A stretch of 64,000 bases of DNA. Origin: Solicoccozyma terricola. Taxonomy: Eukaryota; Basidiomycota; Tremellomycetes; Filobasidiales; Piskurozymaceae. The translations under genes were made by a program, and so were the position numbers. This document shows positions 54,214-64,000 of the stretch, piece by piece. The notes below the pieces were generated by a model. The model was not told the DNA's origin. It was given only the letters and a program-made list of their open reading frames with translations, and made no database searches. The stretch lies in contig BCLD01000001.1 of assembly GCA_001600875.1 (NCBI GenBank), positions 1,693,553 to 1,757,552 of the forward strand. Reading direction: 5' to 3'. Positions within the stretch are counted from its first letter, which is position 1. Each line of letters opens with the position of its first letter.

Positions 54214-57112
54214 CTAGTGATATACATATCCATACTGGTCCGCGCCATTCATCTTCTGTCCCGCATATCGGTAGATGGCAGTCCCAAAAGCAGCTAACAG
54301 GAACATGACGTCGAATAACCGACCAAATATCCGGAAATCAGGGAGTGTCGCGAGAAGCGATGGATCGTGCGCCGTCATGGGGTGTGCGAGCGGGTCTGTC
54401 GAGTTGAAGCCTAGGGCCAAGGTGTCTTCAGTCATTGCTGGGGGGAGTGAAGATCGGAGCTGGATGAGAAGGGAGATTGCGTAGGTTGCCATGAGTTGAC
54501 CAAGACCGAGGAGTAGGAAACCAGCTCCGATGCTCTTGCTCGTCAGTCTTAGGATCCTGGATACACTCCGTAGCACTTGAGCGAGAGAAGACAAGATCAA
54601 AAGACCTGTAAGCAGGAGCCTGGAGTCACATCGCATCAGCTTATTGAACCCAGCCTCTTCCATCCTCGCTCGCCGACTTACGAAATAGCTCGACTGGCTC
54701 GATTCACATCAACAAATCCGTTGGGTAATTGACTTAACCCCCAGGCAATGAAGAATGAGATCCAATCTCCATTGGTGTTCCCCTTTCGTTTCAGTGGTTC
54801 GCCGGTCAGGGAGTCATGCGCAACACGCCCGGTCGCGAGAGGCGGGAAGAACACTGATGTGAGGCACTATCGAGACGGGAAAAGAAGTTCAGCTGGTGGA
54901 TCTGACAAATGTACTTGGCATACACGTACGATGACGATTCGCGCGATACAATACGCAGCGAAGATATACGCGATGATATTGAAAATCCTTCCACGAAAGG
55001 TTCGAGCAAAATTTTGACGTTTCTGACAAGCCGATGTGTCAATCATGCCGAATATGGTCGTAACTGGAGGAACCGAATACTCACTCTACGAAGTTTCATC
55101 GCCTCTAGCGATCGAGCAATCTGGTTTTCTACAGCTTCAAGGCCTTCAATCTCTCGTCGCAATGCGTTCGACTCTTTTGCAAGCAACTTCCCAAGTCAGA
55201 TTTGAACAACAGGGTGGAGATATCGAGATCTAATCACCTCTATCTCCTCCAAACGTATTCCCGAATACCCTGCCAACCCATGTGGGGTTATACGGCTGCA
55301 AGTGAATCGCATGGTTTCAGTCTTTTTTATTGTTGCTTATACGAGTTCCCTGCATCTCCGCTACTCACCGGGGGCGACGATGTTCCATCTGGGGTAATAA
55401 TACCTCCTGCTCGTGCATTCAGAGCCTCTCTTTTCCCAACGAGATCATGTCGAATTCTAAATAATGATCGTTCAGCCGAGATGAGGTCGTCGCGCGTAAC
55501 ATGACGACTGGGGGGGAAATCCGATTTGTCGGGTAGGTCAATATATAACTCTTCGTACTTTTCGGATGGAGACCGCATCCTCACCCTCCTCTTGTCAATC
55601 CTCCTGCTTCGATAAAGTTCCATGACGTCCTGACAGCGCCAAGACCACTGAGACCTCCCAGCACAACCACACCACAAGCGAGTACCCTTCCTAGAGAGGG
55701 TTCTAGCCATCCACCCTTTTGCCACCCTTCTTGATTCGCATAATCCTCATCATCGTCCAGACCAGGTATTTTAGCTGGCTCTTCATCTTCAGGTAGGTCA
55801 TCGAGATCTATTTCGACAGATGACGGAAATCCTTTAGTCCATGTTAAAGAGGAGGAATTGAACGCTGTTGATGGAACGGCAGGTGCTATAGTGGTGATGT
55901 ATGGTGGGATGCGGGTGAAGAGGAAGATATAGAGGCTGAACGGGACAAGGGAGATGAGCAGTCGTTTAGATATGGTGAGTGAGCGACGTGGAGTGATCGA
56001 AGGTGTGGATGATTCTGCCGGGGATGGGGAGGAATCACACATTGTCAGACGGTGTCCTCTTACGAACTCGGTCCGACTCTCTCACCTCTAGCGCGATATG
56101 TAAGTTGTAGACATTGGACCAGTGGTACGACAAACAGGATCAACAGGAGGATGAAATGAAGAGCAAAGGAGAAATGTACACGACGAGATCTGTAAACGGG
56201 GTGGTACAACATGTTTCAATATTTGAAAGTAGAAACACATGTTTATGCCCCAAAAAAATTTGGACCCACCTGTCGTGCAGTATGCCAGTGGCATGAAACA
56301 TGACGAGAGTGAGAAGCAGCAAGCTTTCCGAAAACAACAATGAAAAGAGGTTGCTGAAAGTGCATACTTATCGTCAGTAACTCACCGGTCATTCCGTCAC
56401 ACTCTCTCACTCACGTAGCAACCCATCCAAGTCCTCTCGTCGTAGTCACCCTACCACTCTTCCCACGTTGCTCTTCTGTTTTCCGTCCTATTCTCGAGCG
56501 GTTGATGACTCTCAACACTCGTCGCTTGTTGTTATTATTATGGGAGACATCCGAGAGTTTCCTACCTAATGCATCGCTAGTATCTTCTCCTCGAGATTGT
56601 CGTCTTGAATGTCCTGCGAGGTTGTTCGTGAAGACAGGCAGGATAGGCATCTCAATGTTCTCCCTTGGACTACCAGGAGCTGGAGAGCCAGCGTACGAAT
56701 ATGATTCGGAATCATCCGAGTCGTATGCTGTCAACGTAGGTCTCCTCGATCCTGGCATTAGTGTTTCCCGTGCAGAGGGTGATGTTGGCTCCGAGATCCC
56801 ACCACTTGCGTTGACGAATATTTGGTTTGATCTTACATCTTGAGAATCGCGGGGAGAATCTGCCCCACCACCACCACCACCACCACCACCACCACCACCA
56901 GCGCCTAGAAGATCCGGTCCTAGAAGATCGTTTGTGTCCGGTGAATCTGGAGATCGTGAGATTTGCCGCAGTGTTGGTAAAGCAGATGTTAGGAATTTCC
57001 GCGATAAAAAGAAATATGAGCCTTGGATGAGGATGATGGCGATCGTGTCGGTTGTCAGGGGAGATTTGCCGTCTGATATCGCCGCGAGCGAGCGAAAGTG
57101 GGAAGAAGCCAT
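54214..57112 (-). CDS. Golgi pH regulator / GPR89-GTG family membrane protein
   Basis: This is a multi-pass anion-channel-like protein regulating Golgi acidification, related to the plant GTG proteins. The N-terminus (HFRSLAAISDGKSPLTTDTI, then IILIQGSYFFLSRKFL) holds the first membrane helix. A soluble loop with about twelve glycines encoded by (GGT)n is inserted near 56860-56900. The core motifs are RVLACGVVVLGGLSGLGAVR, FARTFRGRIFNIISRIF and DWISFFIAWGLSQLPNGFVD. The C-terminal ABA_GPCR region includes SIGAGFLLLGLGQLMATYAI, FRIFGRLFDVMFLLAAFGTA and IYRYAGQKMNG. Start at 57112 (MASSHF); upstream in-frame ATGs lie in Arg/Ser-rich sequence and look non-coding. Several introns interrupt the gene. 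Confidence 0.9.
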
Positions 57113-57510
57113 GGACGAGGGAGAGTATGTCAGAACATGTGTCGAGGTCGTTGGGTGTTGCAATGGACGATGGACTGGTGAAGGCCTGCGTGATAGCCGT
57201 GCTGAACACGCCTTGCTCCGTTCTTCCGACTTGTCTCGGCGCGTCTCATATTTGTCGGTGATGGAGATTGCATCCATCCCGTCCGTCTAATACAGGGTGT
57301 GCGTGAGTGAGTGAGAATTCAACGGGCTGATGGGCAACATGCATCCCCATGGCAGTAAGCTCTCGAACTGTCCTTTCTTTCCACTGCTGGAATCTGCAGT
57401 CAGCTACATGCAGTGGATCAAACGCCAATAGATCCATCCATTCCACGTCTCGGACTCGGGAATGCATCCATCGAGAATTACAATGCGCGCAAAAAGAAAA
57501 GGCAAAAAGA

Positions 57511-57602
57511 TACACCGTGAGGGAGTCGAACCCACGCCGAGCGCAATCTCTCTCTGTTGAGGGGAGTGGCAAGCGCCCATGATACCGTTTCACCAACGGT
57601 GT
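57511..57602 (-). tRNA. tRNA-Gly (anticodon GCC), intron-containing
   Basis: On the minus strand a cloverleaf forms: acceptor ACACCGT/ACGGTGT, D-arm GTGA...TCAT, anticodon stem GGCGC/GCGCT with loop TTGCCA plus T, T-arm GTGGG TTCGACT CCCTC, discriminator A. The intron of about 21 bases lies after base 37. The T-stem has one T:T mismatch, and base 1 is A rather than the usual G. A T5 Pol III stop follows (57504-57508). Confidence 0.88.
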
Positions 57603-57778
57603 GTTTGATGTAAGCAAAGCCCATCAAAAGTAATCATCTCATTGTCAACTGATTTATTTACCTTGCCTTTCTCAACTCCTCAACGTACACGTGATATAGT
57701 GTTCGGATAGTCAGTCACCTTCGACCTTGATACAACAGGAGAGATGACCCTTTCAGTACTCACAACCGCAATGCCAGC

Positions 57779-59354
57779 ATGAAGAGTCCCCTTCATCTCC
57801 TCCTTTTGGAGGTTCTCATCCTCCTCAGTGTGGTATACTCCGCGGAAACTACATCGAACAGTTCTTTGGGAGCTGGACAAAAGGATGGACATACCAACAA
57901 TTGGGCAGTTCTGGTTTGTGCGAGTCGATATTGGTTCAACTACCGGGTTAGTTGAGAGCAAGATGTGGGATGATAGTATGCTGATGTAGGGTATCATCCA
58001 GCATATTGCTAATACCCTTGGGATGTGAGTTCACAGTGTGATCTTGGTTCTGTGAGAATGACGGCTGACAGCCATCCATCCATCCATCCATCCACGAACA
58101 AAAAGGTATCGAACTGTTAAACGCCTTGGTATCCCGGACAGCAATATCATCCTCATGCTAGCCGATGATATGGCATGTAACACTCGTAATGCATTCCCAG
58201 GGAAAGTATACGCGAACGCCGGTCGACAACTTGATCTGTACGGAAGTCAAGGAGAAGGGGTTGAAGTCGATTATAGAGGGTATGAAGTCAGCGTAGAAAG
58301 TTTCTTGAGAGTTTTAACTGGTGAGCGAGGCGACGCCAGCATGGGTAGCTGGAATGACCTAGGTCTCACCTTCGTACCTTTTAGGACGAACTCCGTCTCA
58401 TCTCCCACCATCAAAGCACCTCCTATCTGACGCTTCTTCGAATGTTTTCTTGTATCTCACCGGGCATGGTGGAAATGAGTTTCTCAAATTCCAGGACAAC
58501 GAGGAAGTTAGTGCGTTTGATATTGGGGATGCGATCGGACAGATGTGGGAGAAGCGGAGGTGGGATTTTTTTCCAAGGCCTCTCTGTTCACTTCCAGAGG
58601 CTGAGTGGCTCCTTTTGACAGATACAACCGAATGCTCTTCATGGTGGACACATGTCAAGCCAACACGCTATATAATCAGATACACAGTCCCAACGTCCTC
58701 ATGACTGGTTCCAGTGGGCTCGGTGAAAATTCTTACTCTGTGAGTAGGGGGAGCTGTTGTCCCAGTACTGTCCTCCTAAAATCAGATCCATCGATCAGCA
58801 TCATAACGACGCGGATATTGGCGTCGCTGTCATCGATAGTTTCACCCATTACATCCTGCAATATCTCGAGCAACAAGAACCGGATTCACAAGCTAATCTC
58901 CAAGAATTTGTGGGTCTGGCGGTGTTGAATGCTTTGATGCATATAACTAAACTTACAGCAAACCAAACAGTTTGACATGTTTGACCCTGCAAACATCAAA
59001 TCACATCCAGGTCTCCGGACCGATCTCTTCCCATACAATTTATCGGAAACGCTCATCACTGACTTCTTTGGTGGTGTGTCAAAGGTTGAAATCTCAGATC
59101 CGGAGTCGGATGTACAGCATCTGCCGAGCATGGAAGCGTGGGAGGAGTCGCAGTCGACAGTGAACTCTCATCTCTCGGCAAGCAACAACAATCAGTCGAA
59201 GGCTGCTTCTGGATCCCATCGACTCGCAACGAAGGCTGCGAGATCAGATGTTAGCGGAATATGGAGCCTTATTGGAATACTTGCGGTTGGTCTTGGGGCG
59301 TGGAGGTTGCAACGACGATCTCCCCAAGTGGGCATCAAGGAGAAGATGTCGTAG
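57779..59354 (+). CDS. GPI8: GPI-anchor transamidase catalytic subunit
   Basis: Gpi8/PIG-K is a caspase-like cysteine protease in the ER. It cleaves the C-terminal signal of precursors and joins them to GPI. The signal peptide is [20 protein letters not shown]. The fold is shown by [37 protein letters not shown] and [20 protein letters not shown]. The catalytic His is in [14 protein letters not shown] and the Cys in [14 protein letters not shown]. The text continues [18 protein letters not shown] and [17 protein letters not shown]. The C-terminus has a membrane helix ([17 protein letters not shown]). Splice joins were followed from ATG to TAG at 59354. A likely client, the GPI-type aspartic protease, lies at 18-20 kb. 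Confidence 0.96.
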
Positions 59355-59447
59355 GCGGTTGCATAGAGCATTGTACCATTATAACGACAGATACATTTCC
59401 ATCTATGAGATAAAGATGCTTATCCAGCGTTCACCTGTCACCATCTA

Positions 59448-60296
59448 TCACCTCGTCTTCTTGATCACCTCCACCCCATTCAACGCCTTGAACTTCCTGT
59501 CTAATCTTATCGCCATGTCTACCGTCATTCCCAGTGGCGCAAGGAAGAATGGAATGTAACTACTCATGAGCATCATCATCTGCTCCGGTCGGATTCGGGA
59601 TGCAGAATTGGCAGAGAGTGAGTTGTGATTGAAGAAGAGGGCAAAGCATGGGATTTGGGTTGTGACCGATGAAGCACCGTAAATGAGGAGAAGTGGGTAG
59701 ACGCGTTCATAGCCTACAAGTGTGGTAGGTAAGGGAGTTACATTAGACTACTGTATCATGCGGAAGAGGCAAGTTGAGGTGTTGCTCACCGTAATATAAA
59801 CAGTACGCGCCAATGATGAACATCGGTAGTTGGAACACGGCTTCGAGCTGAATGCTTTCCCATTGCAATTGTGATCGACGTTCAACTTCCCGCAGTTCCA
59901 CGCTCTGGTTCCCTCCTACTCACAAGCTCTTAAACCATCCAAAGGTAGGATTACCCGTCACAAACCCACGCATCAACGGATCTCCTGAACTCTCGAGGTA
60001 GAATGCCATGAAGGCTTTGAGAGCTTGAGGTACGTGTTTCACGGGATATAGGGGTTGCATATCGATGCAGAGGGATGCTGGCTAGATCATAGACGTAGCT
60101 GAATCAGTCATGTGACGGCTGTGACCAATGGTTCTTGGTCCTCACAATGTGGACCTGAGACGAGGAGGGTAGGGGCAATTGATCAGTGGGAAAGCATCCG
60201 ATTTACCAGCACGCCAGTCGAATTCACCAACATGAAGATGAACCATAAGTAGTCCAACGGTCGCTTGGCCAGCGGGATGCGCGACATCTTGGCCAT
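59448..60296 (-). CDS. EXPERA-domain membrane protein, TMEM97 (sigma-2 receptor)-like
   Basis: This is a four-helix ER/lysosomal membrane protein linked to sterol handling. Spliced exons start MAKMSRIPLAKRPLDYLWFI and continue FMLVNSTGVL. Next come PASLCIDMQPLYPVKHVP, FMAFYLESSGDPLMRGF, WESIQLEAVFQLPMFIIGAY and YPLLLIYGASSVTTQIPCFA. It ends SSYIPFFLAPLGMTVDMAIR, then LDRKFKALNGVEVIKKTR. The RPLD start, DPLM, ELVFQLP-like motif and YxPxFLxPL end match TMEM97. The C-terminal IKKTR is lysine-rich and could serve as an ER signal. It ends 94 bases from convergent GPI8. The ligand is not inferable. Confidence 0.9.
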
Positions 60297-60546
60297 GGTC
60301 TGTTTGAACACTCGACAACCATGACCATCGACCAATGCTATTCCCTTCATTCAGTAGATTGGTCCGTGTTTCACGTGCCAACGATGGTTACTCGAGCAGG
60401 TCGTGGCAGAGCATGGATGGGTAATATCCTCCTCTCTTTACCCCTTTATAACACTCCCTCTGACATTGCCTCAGCATCCTCTCACGTCATCTCACCCCCC
60501 ATCCTCGTCCGCCGCTGAGACATACCTCAACGCTCTGCATCCCAAC

Positions 60547-62293
60547 ATGGAAGGCAATCGTGAAGAAGCAGATCGAGCTCTTCAAATCGCTCGTCAGCAT
60601 CGCGAGCAACAAAAGTTCACTTCGGCCCTCAAATTCGCCAAGAAATCTCTATCTCTGTATGAAACTCCTGCAGCGATCACTCTCATTAAAGTGATTGAGA
60701 AGGATATACAGTCTGCAGCTTCATCGACTGGTAACGGATCGGCAGAAGGGTCATACGCTAAAACGTCCAGCGCAGAGGTACATCCTAGTGCAGCAGGGAC
60801 TCATCATCGTCCTGGACATGGCTCGCCTGTAGCTAGCACCTCGGCTGAGGGCTCTTCAAGTAATTCAAAGAAAAGAGAGTATACGGACGCTCAGCACAAG
60901 CTGGTAAAGCGGATAACGGCGTGCAAGGTGACCGAGTACTATGAGATTCTTTCAGGTGAGACTCTCGGCTGGAGATGGATGACTGCAAGATCGATCCGGT
61001 GTTAATAGAGTTTGACCAATGGCAGTAAAACGAGACTGCTCAGATGATGAGGTGAAAAAGGCATATCGCAAGGTGGGCATCTCGAGTGCTAGCATAACTC
61101 GGAAGTTTAAGCTGAACCCCTACCATGTTTTCTAGCTTGCATTACAACTTCATCCAGATAAGAAGTGAACTTGTTGTCTTGATCTGTGTCTAGGCGACGG
61201 TCAAATGCTGACGTTTCTGATTTTCCCTTCGAACACAGCGGAGCACCTGGCGCTGATGAAGCGTTCAAAAGTGAGTTTCGACGGATCCGATATGTCGCTC
61301 AAATTGGCTCTTATAAACGTTGCTACTTGCCATTTCTCAGTGGTATCCAAAAGTTTCACCATACTATCAGACAAAAACATGCGTGCAGTATACGATTCCA
61401 ACCCAAAAGCAGATCCGTCTTCACGAGGTGGCGGTGGCGGTGGTGCAGGTATGGCAAGAGGGTTTGGTAGAGGTGGGATGAATGGTCAACGGTACCAGGC
61501 GGAGATGGACCCGGCGGAACTCTTCAACATGTTCTTCGGTGGCGGCGGATTCGGAGGTGGTGGTGGTCAGCCGAGTGAGTCGACATCCCCTAATGGGACC
61601 ATTCGCAGTTGGACTAATGTTGAGTAAACCTGTCACCAGTCTTTACAACCAGCTTTGGTGGGAATGGTTTTGGTGCAGGAAGCGGCTTCCAGACCTTTGG
61701 CGCTCAACAGGCTCGCGCGCGTGCCAGACAACGCAATAATGAACCGGAAACCGCAGCACCAGGCTGGGTTCAAATGCTTCCTCTCATCCTGATCGGACTC
61801 TTCGCCTTCGCCACCATTTTCTCGAGCCTGTTTGGTTTCGGACCAGTGGACGATCCACGGTTTTCCTATACCCCGCATACGTCTTACACCGCTACGAGAC
61901 AAACTCATAGTCTGGGAATACCGTACTACGTCAATCAAGCAGAATTTGAGCGCCATCCGATCTGGGAGAGTATCCCTGAAGAGCGGAGAAACGAGCCGAG
62001 GGCAGGACGATGGAGTCAGCCGTTGCGGAAATTCGAGAGCGGAGTGGATAATAGCTACGTCGTCAATCTGCGGGAAGAGGTGAGTGTGAACGAGCGAACG
62101 AACGGCCGAAACGGCATCGCCTGATTTCCCCCCTCTGCAGTGCGACATGCAACGCCAGAATAGGCAACGCCGGATACAAGCCAATCAAGGTTTCTTCGGT
62201 GTCGGCGCTGACTGGGATAAGATTCGCGAGATCAATGCTGAGCCGCTTGCGAGTTGTGATAGGCTGCGGAAGTTGGGATACGGTGTTCAGTAG
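60547..62293 (+). CDS. ER membrane DnaJ protein, DNAJB12/Hlj1 type
   Basis: This is an Hsp70 co-chaperone facing the cytosol at the ER, used in ERAD. The N-terminus (MEGNREEADRALQIARQHRE) is a helical TPR-like region typical of DNAJB12/14. The J domain reads TEYYEILSVKRDCSDDEVKK, then AYRKLALQLHPDKNGAPGAD, with an intact HPD. A Gly/Phe-rich region follows (FFGGGGFGGGGG). The single membrane helix is WVQMLPLILIGLFAFATIFS. The C-terminal DUF1977 shows LGIPYYVNQAEFERHPIWES and ends CDRLRKLGYGVQ. Several short introns split the J domain. It is divergent from the TMEM97 gene (251 bases) and in line with RPA135. UBC6 in this window acts in the same pathway. Confidence 0.95.
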
Positions 62294-62502
62294 ATGCGAT
62301 GTAGCTTGTCCAAGGATGACACTTATATGAGATGCCCCGTTTGTAAGGGACGGGACTGTCCGCGTGATTCTGTCACGTGACCCTTCCAGAAATTATTACT
62401 GGTCGATTCGTTTCTTTCCCTGAGCATGCATCCCTCTCCAACCTCAGCTTCCTCGCAAGCAGGGAGTAGGACATACATCTTACATCGTTGACTGCTTACA
62501 AC

Positions 62503-64000
62503 ATGGCAGCAATCTCCACTTTCGATCCTTTGGCGCCTAATGCAACTCCCTCTTCGTCCAAGCACACCTTTCGAACGCTTGAGAGAGAACGTCTGAATCG
62601 TCATCCTACGACGACTGGTCCTGATCATCCAGCGCTGGACGAGCTTGTCAAGCCTCATATCGAGAGTTTCAATGCCCTGATTGAAGATTCTACGGGTACG
62701 GGTAAGGGGCTGCTTCAGCTGGCAGTGGAAGATATTGGGAAGCGGGTGGTATTCGACGGTAAACGGGAGGATGGCACCTACGGTAACAAGCTGTCATGTG
62801 AGTGCTGTCGTTGGAAGCGGCCGCTGGAAGTTTTCTCAACTGATTTCCGCAATCATAACTATAGTCGAGATCAATCATGTCTCTCTTGGTATGCCCATGA
62901 TTCCTGACAAGGATCGTACGGCCACAGAGAGGAGGGTATACCCGTCTGAGGTTAGCGTTGAGGCGTGCACATCTGAATCTCGTTAGAGACTAGCTGACCG
63001 TAACGCTTCACACCACCTCAGGCACGAGAGCGTCTTACCAGCTACCGTTCGAGATTGACGGTAAAGATCAAGTGGACCGTTCAAGGACCTGATCATGATC
63101 CAGTCAGTTTCGAGGAAACACGAGATTGTGGTCAGCTACCCGTCATGATTCGCGTGAGTAGTCTTTCTCACTGGTGTCGCGGGAATCAAGCTAATTGTAC
63201 CACGTCGCCAGTCCAACCGATGCAACTTGAAAGGTCTATCTGCTGCGGCATTGGTTAGCAAACACGAAGAGTCTTCATCTTGGGGTGGTTACTTCATCGT
63301 GAACGGAAACGAAAAGATCGTCCGATACCTTATTCTTCCCCGCCGACACCATGCGATTGGTCTCATTCGCCCTTCCTTCGTCAAGCGTGGACCTACATAC
63401 TCTCAATATGGATGTCAAATCCGTTGTGTTCGTCCTGACCAAACTGCCGTCACCAACACTCTGCATTACCTCACTACCGGCGGAGCGACACTCCGATTCT
63501 CCTGGAGAAAGAACGAATTCATGATTCCTCTCGTCCTCGTACTCAAAGCGCTCATCGACGCAAGTGACCGAGAGATCTTCGAGGGACTCGTGCAGGGAGA
63601 ATACGATGACACCTTTTTGACTGACCGAGTGGAATTACTCTTGCGAAGCGCCAAGACGTGGGGTCTTCACTCCGGCACTTCTTGTCTCGAGTATCTCGGT
63701 GAAAAATTCCGTGTCATCCTCGGTTGTCCAGAAGACTGGCCAAATTACATGGTTGGGGCTTTCCTCCTCAAGAGGGTCGTTCTGGTACATTTGCCGGACC
63801 CAAGGGAGAAGTTCAGACTGCTGCTGTGAGTGTGGAAGGTGATGTGCCTTTCATAAAAGGATGTCGACTGATATCAAACCGTATCAGCTTCATGCTTCGA
63901 AAGTTGTACTCGTTGGTCTCGGGAGCTTGCTGCCCAGACAACCCAGATTCTCCGCAGCATCAGGAGGTCCTCCTTCCTGGCTTCCTCTACGGTATGATTA
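62503..64000 (+). CDS. RPA135: RNA polymerase I second-largest subunit RPA135 (5' part, truncated by the window end)
   Basis: This subunit forms one jaw and half of the active centre of Pol I, which transcribes rDNA. The start is MAAISTFDPLAPNATPSSSK. Characteristic N-terminal stretches are LDELVKPHIESFNALIEDST, FEINHVSLGMPMIPDKDRTA, YPSEARERLTSYRSRLTVKI and GGYFIVNGNEKIVRYLILPR. They continue RRHHAIGLIRPSFVKRGPTY, a form specific to Pol I, and ALIDASDREIFEGLVQGEYD. Introns at 62798-62864, 62951-63021, 63154-63211 and 63826-63887 were followed in frame. About 400 residues are present of an expected ~1200; the rest lies beyond base 64000. Confidence 0.96.

Overview
The window is nuclear DNA of a basidiomycete yeast, most likely a tremellomycete (Cryptococcus/Kwoniella-like). 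Almost every gene is broken by many short introns (about 45-90 bases, GTGAGT-type donors, CTGAC/CTAAT-type branch sites). The genes are packed tightly on both strands, and the proteins are typical fungal housekeeping and regulatory families. It holds 21 protein genes and 3 tRNA genes. No mobile element, CRISPR array or rRNA gene was seen. All assignments rest on reading translated exons and joining them by eye; no database was searched.

Layout. 0.4-7.1 kb: MCM7 (replicative helicase), convergent with a Zn2Cys6 transcription factor. 8.0-10.3 kb: an F-box/RCC1-repeat protein (SAF1-like). 10.4-11.0 kb: two tRNA-Leu(AAG) genes. 12.0-15.0 kb: a transcription factor with both C2H2 and Zn2Cys6 fingers. 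15.2-18.0 kb: ALG5, convergent with the complex I 23-kDa subunit. 18.4-20.3 kb: a yapsin-like aspartic protease behind a ~100-base poly-C leader. 21.1-30.3 kb: the TOR kinase. 30.5-31.9 kb: a short-chain dehydrogenase. 32.3-33.2 kb: the U2 snRNP protein PHF5/Rds3. 33.5-38.4 kb: a large acidic protein of unknown function. 38.6-40.4 kb: an SLC35-type transporter. 40.6-41.9 kb: an ER FKBP ending in KEEL. 43.9-47.5 kb: a Reg1-type PP1 regulator. 48.0-52.3 kb: a VPS9-domain Rab GEF. 52.4-53.9 kb: UBC6. 54.2-57.1 kb: a Golgi pH regulator (GPR89-like). 57.5 kb: tRNA-Gly(GCC). 57.8-59.4 kb: GPI8. 59.4-60.3 kb: a TMEM97-like EXPERA protein. 60.5-62.3 kb: an ER DnaJ. 62.5 kb to the end: RNA polymerase I RPA135 (5' part only).

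Two functional themes stand out. TOR and Reg1 act in nutrient and glucose signalling, with RPA135 as a growth-controlled output. Nine products belong to the secretory or ER-linked system (ALG5, protease, SLC35, FKBP, UBC6, GPHR, GPI8, TMEM97, DnaJ). They do not form an operon-like unit, and their proximity may be chance.

The most unusual feature of the DNA is not a gene. Long runs of C on the sense strand recur, mostly between the branch site and the 3' splice site of introns, and in two 5' leaders directly before the start codon. Two introns also have G-rich 5' ends able to pair with the C-run, and both assembly gaps (N) lie inside such runs.
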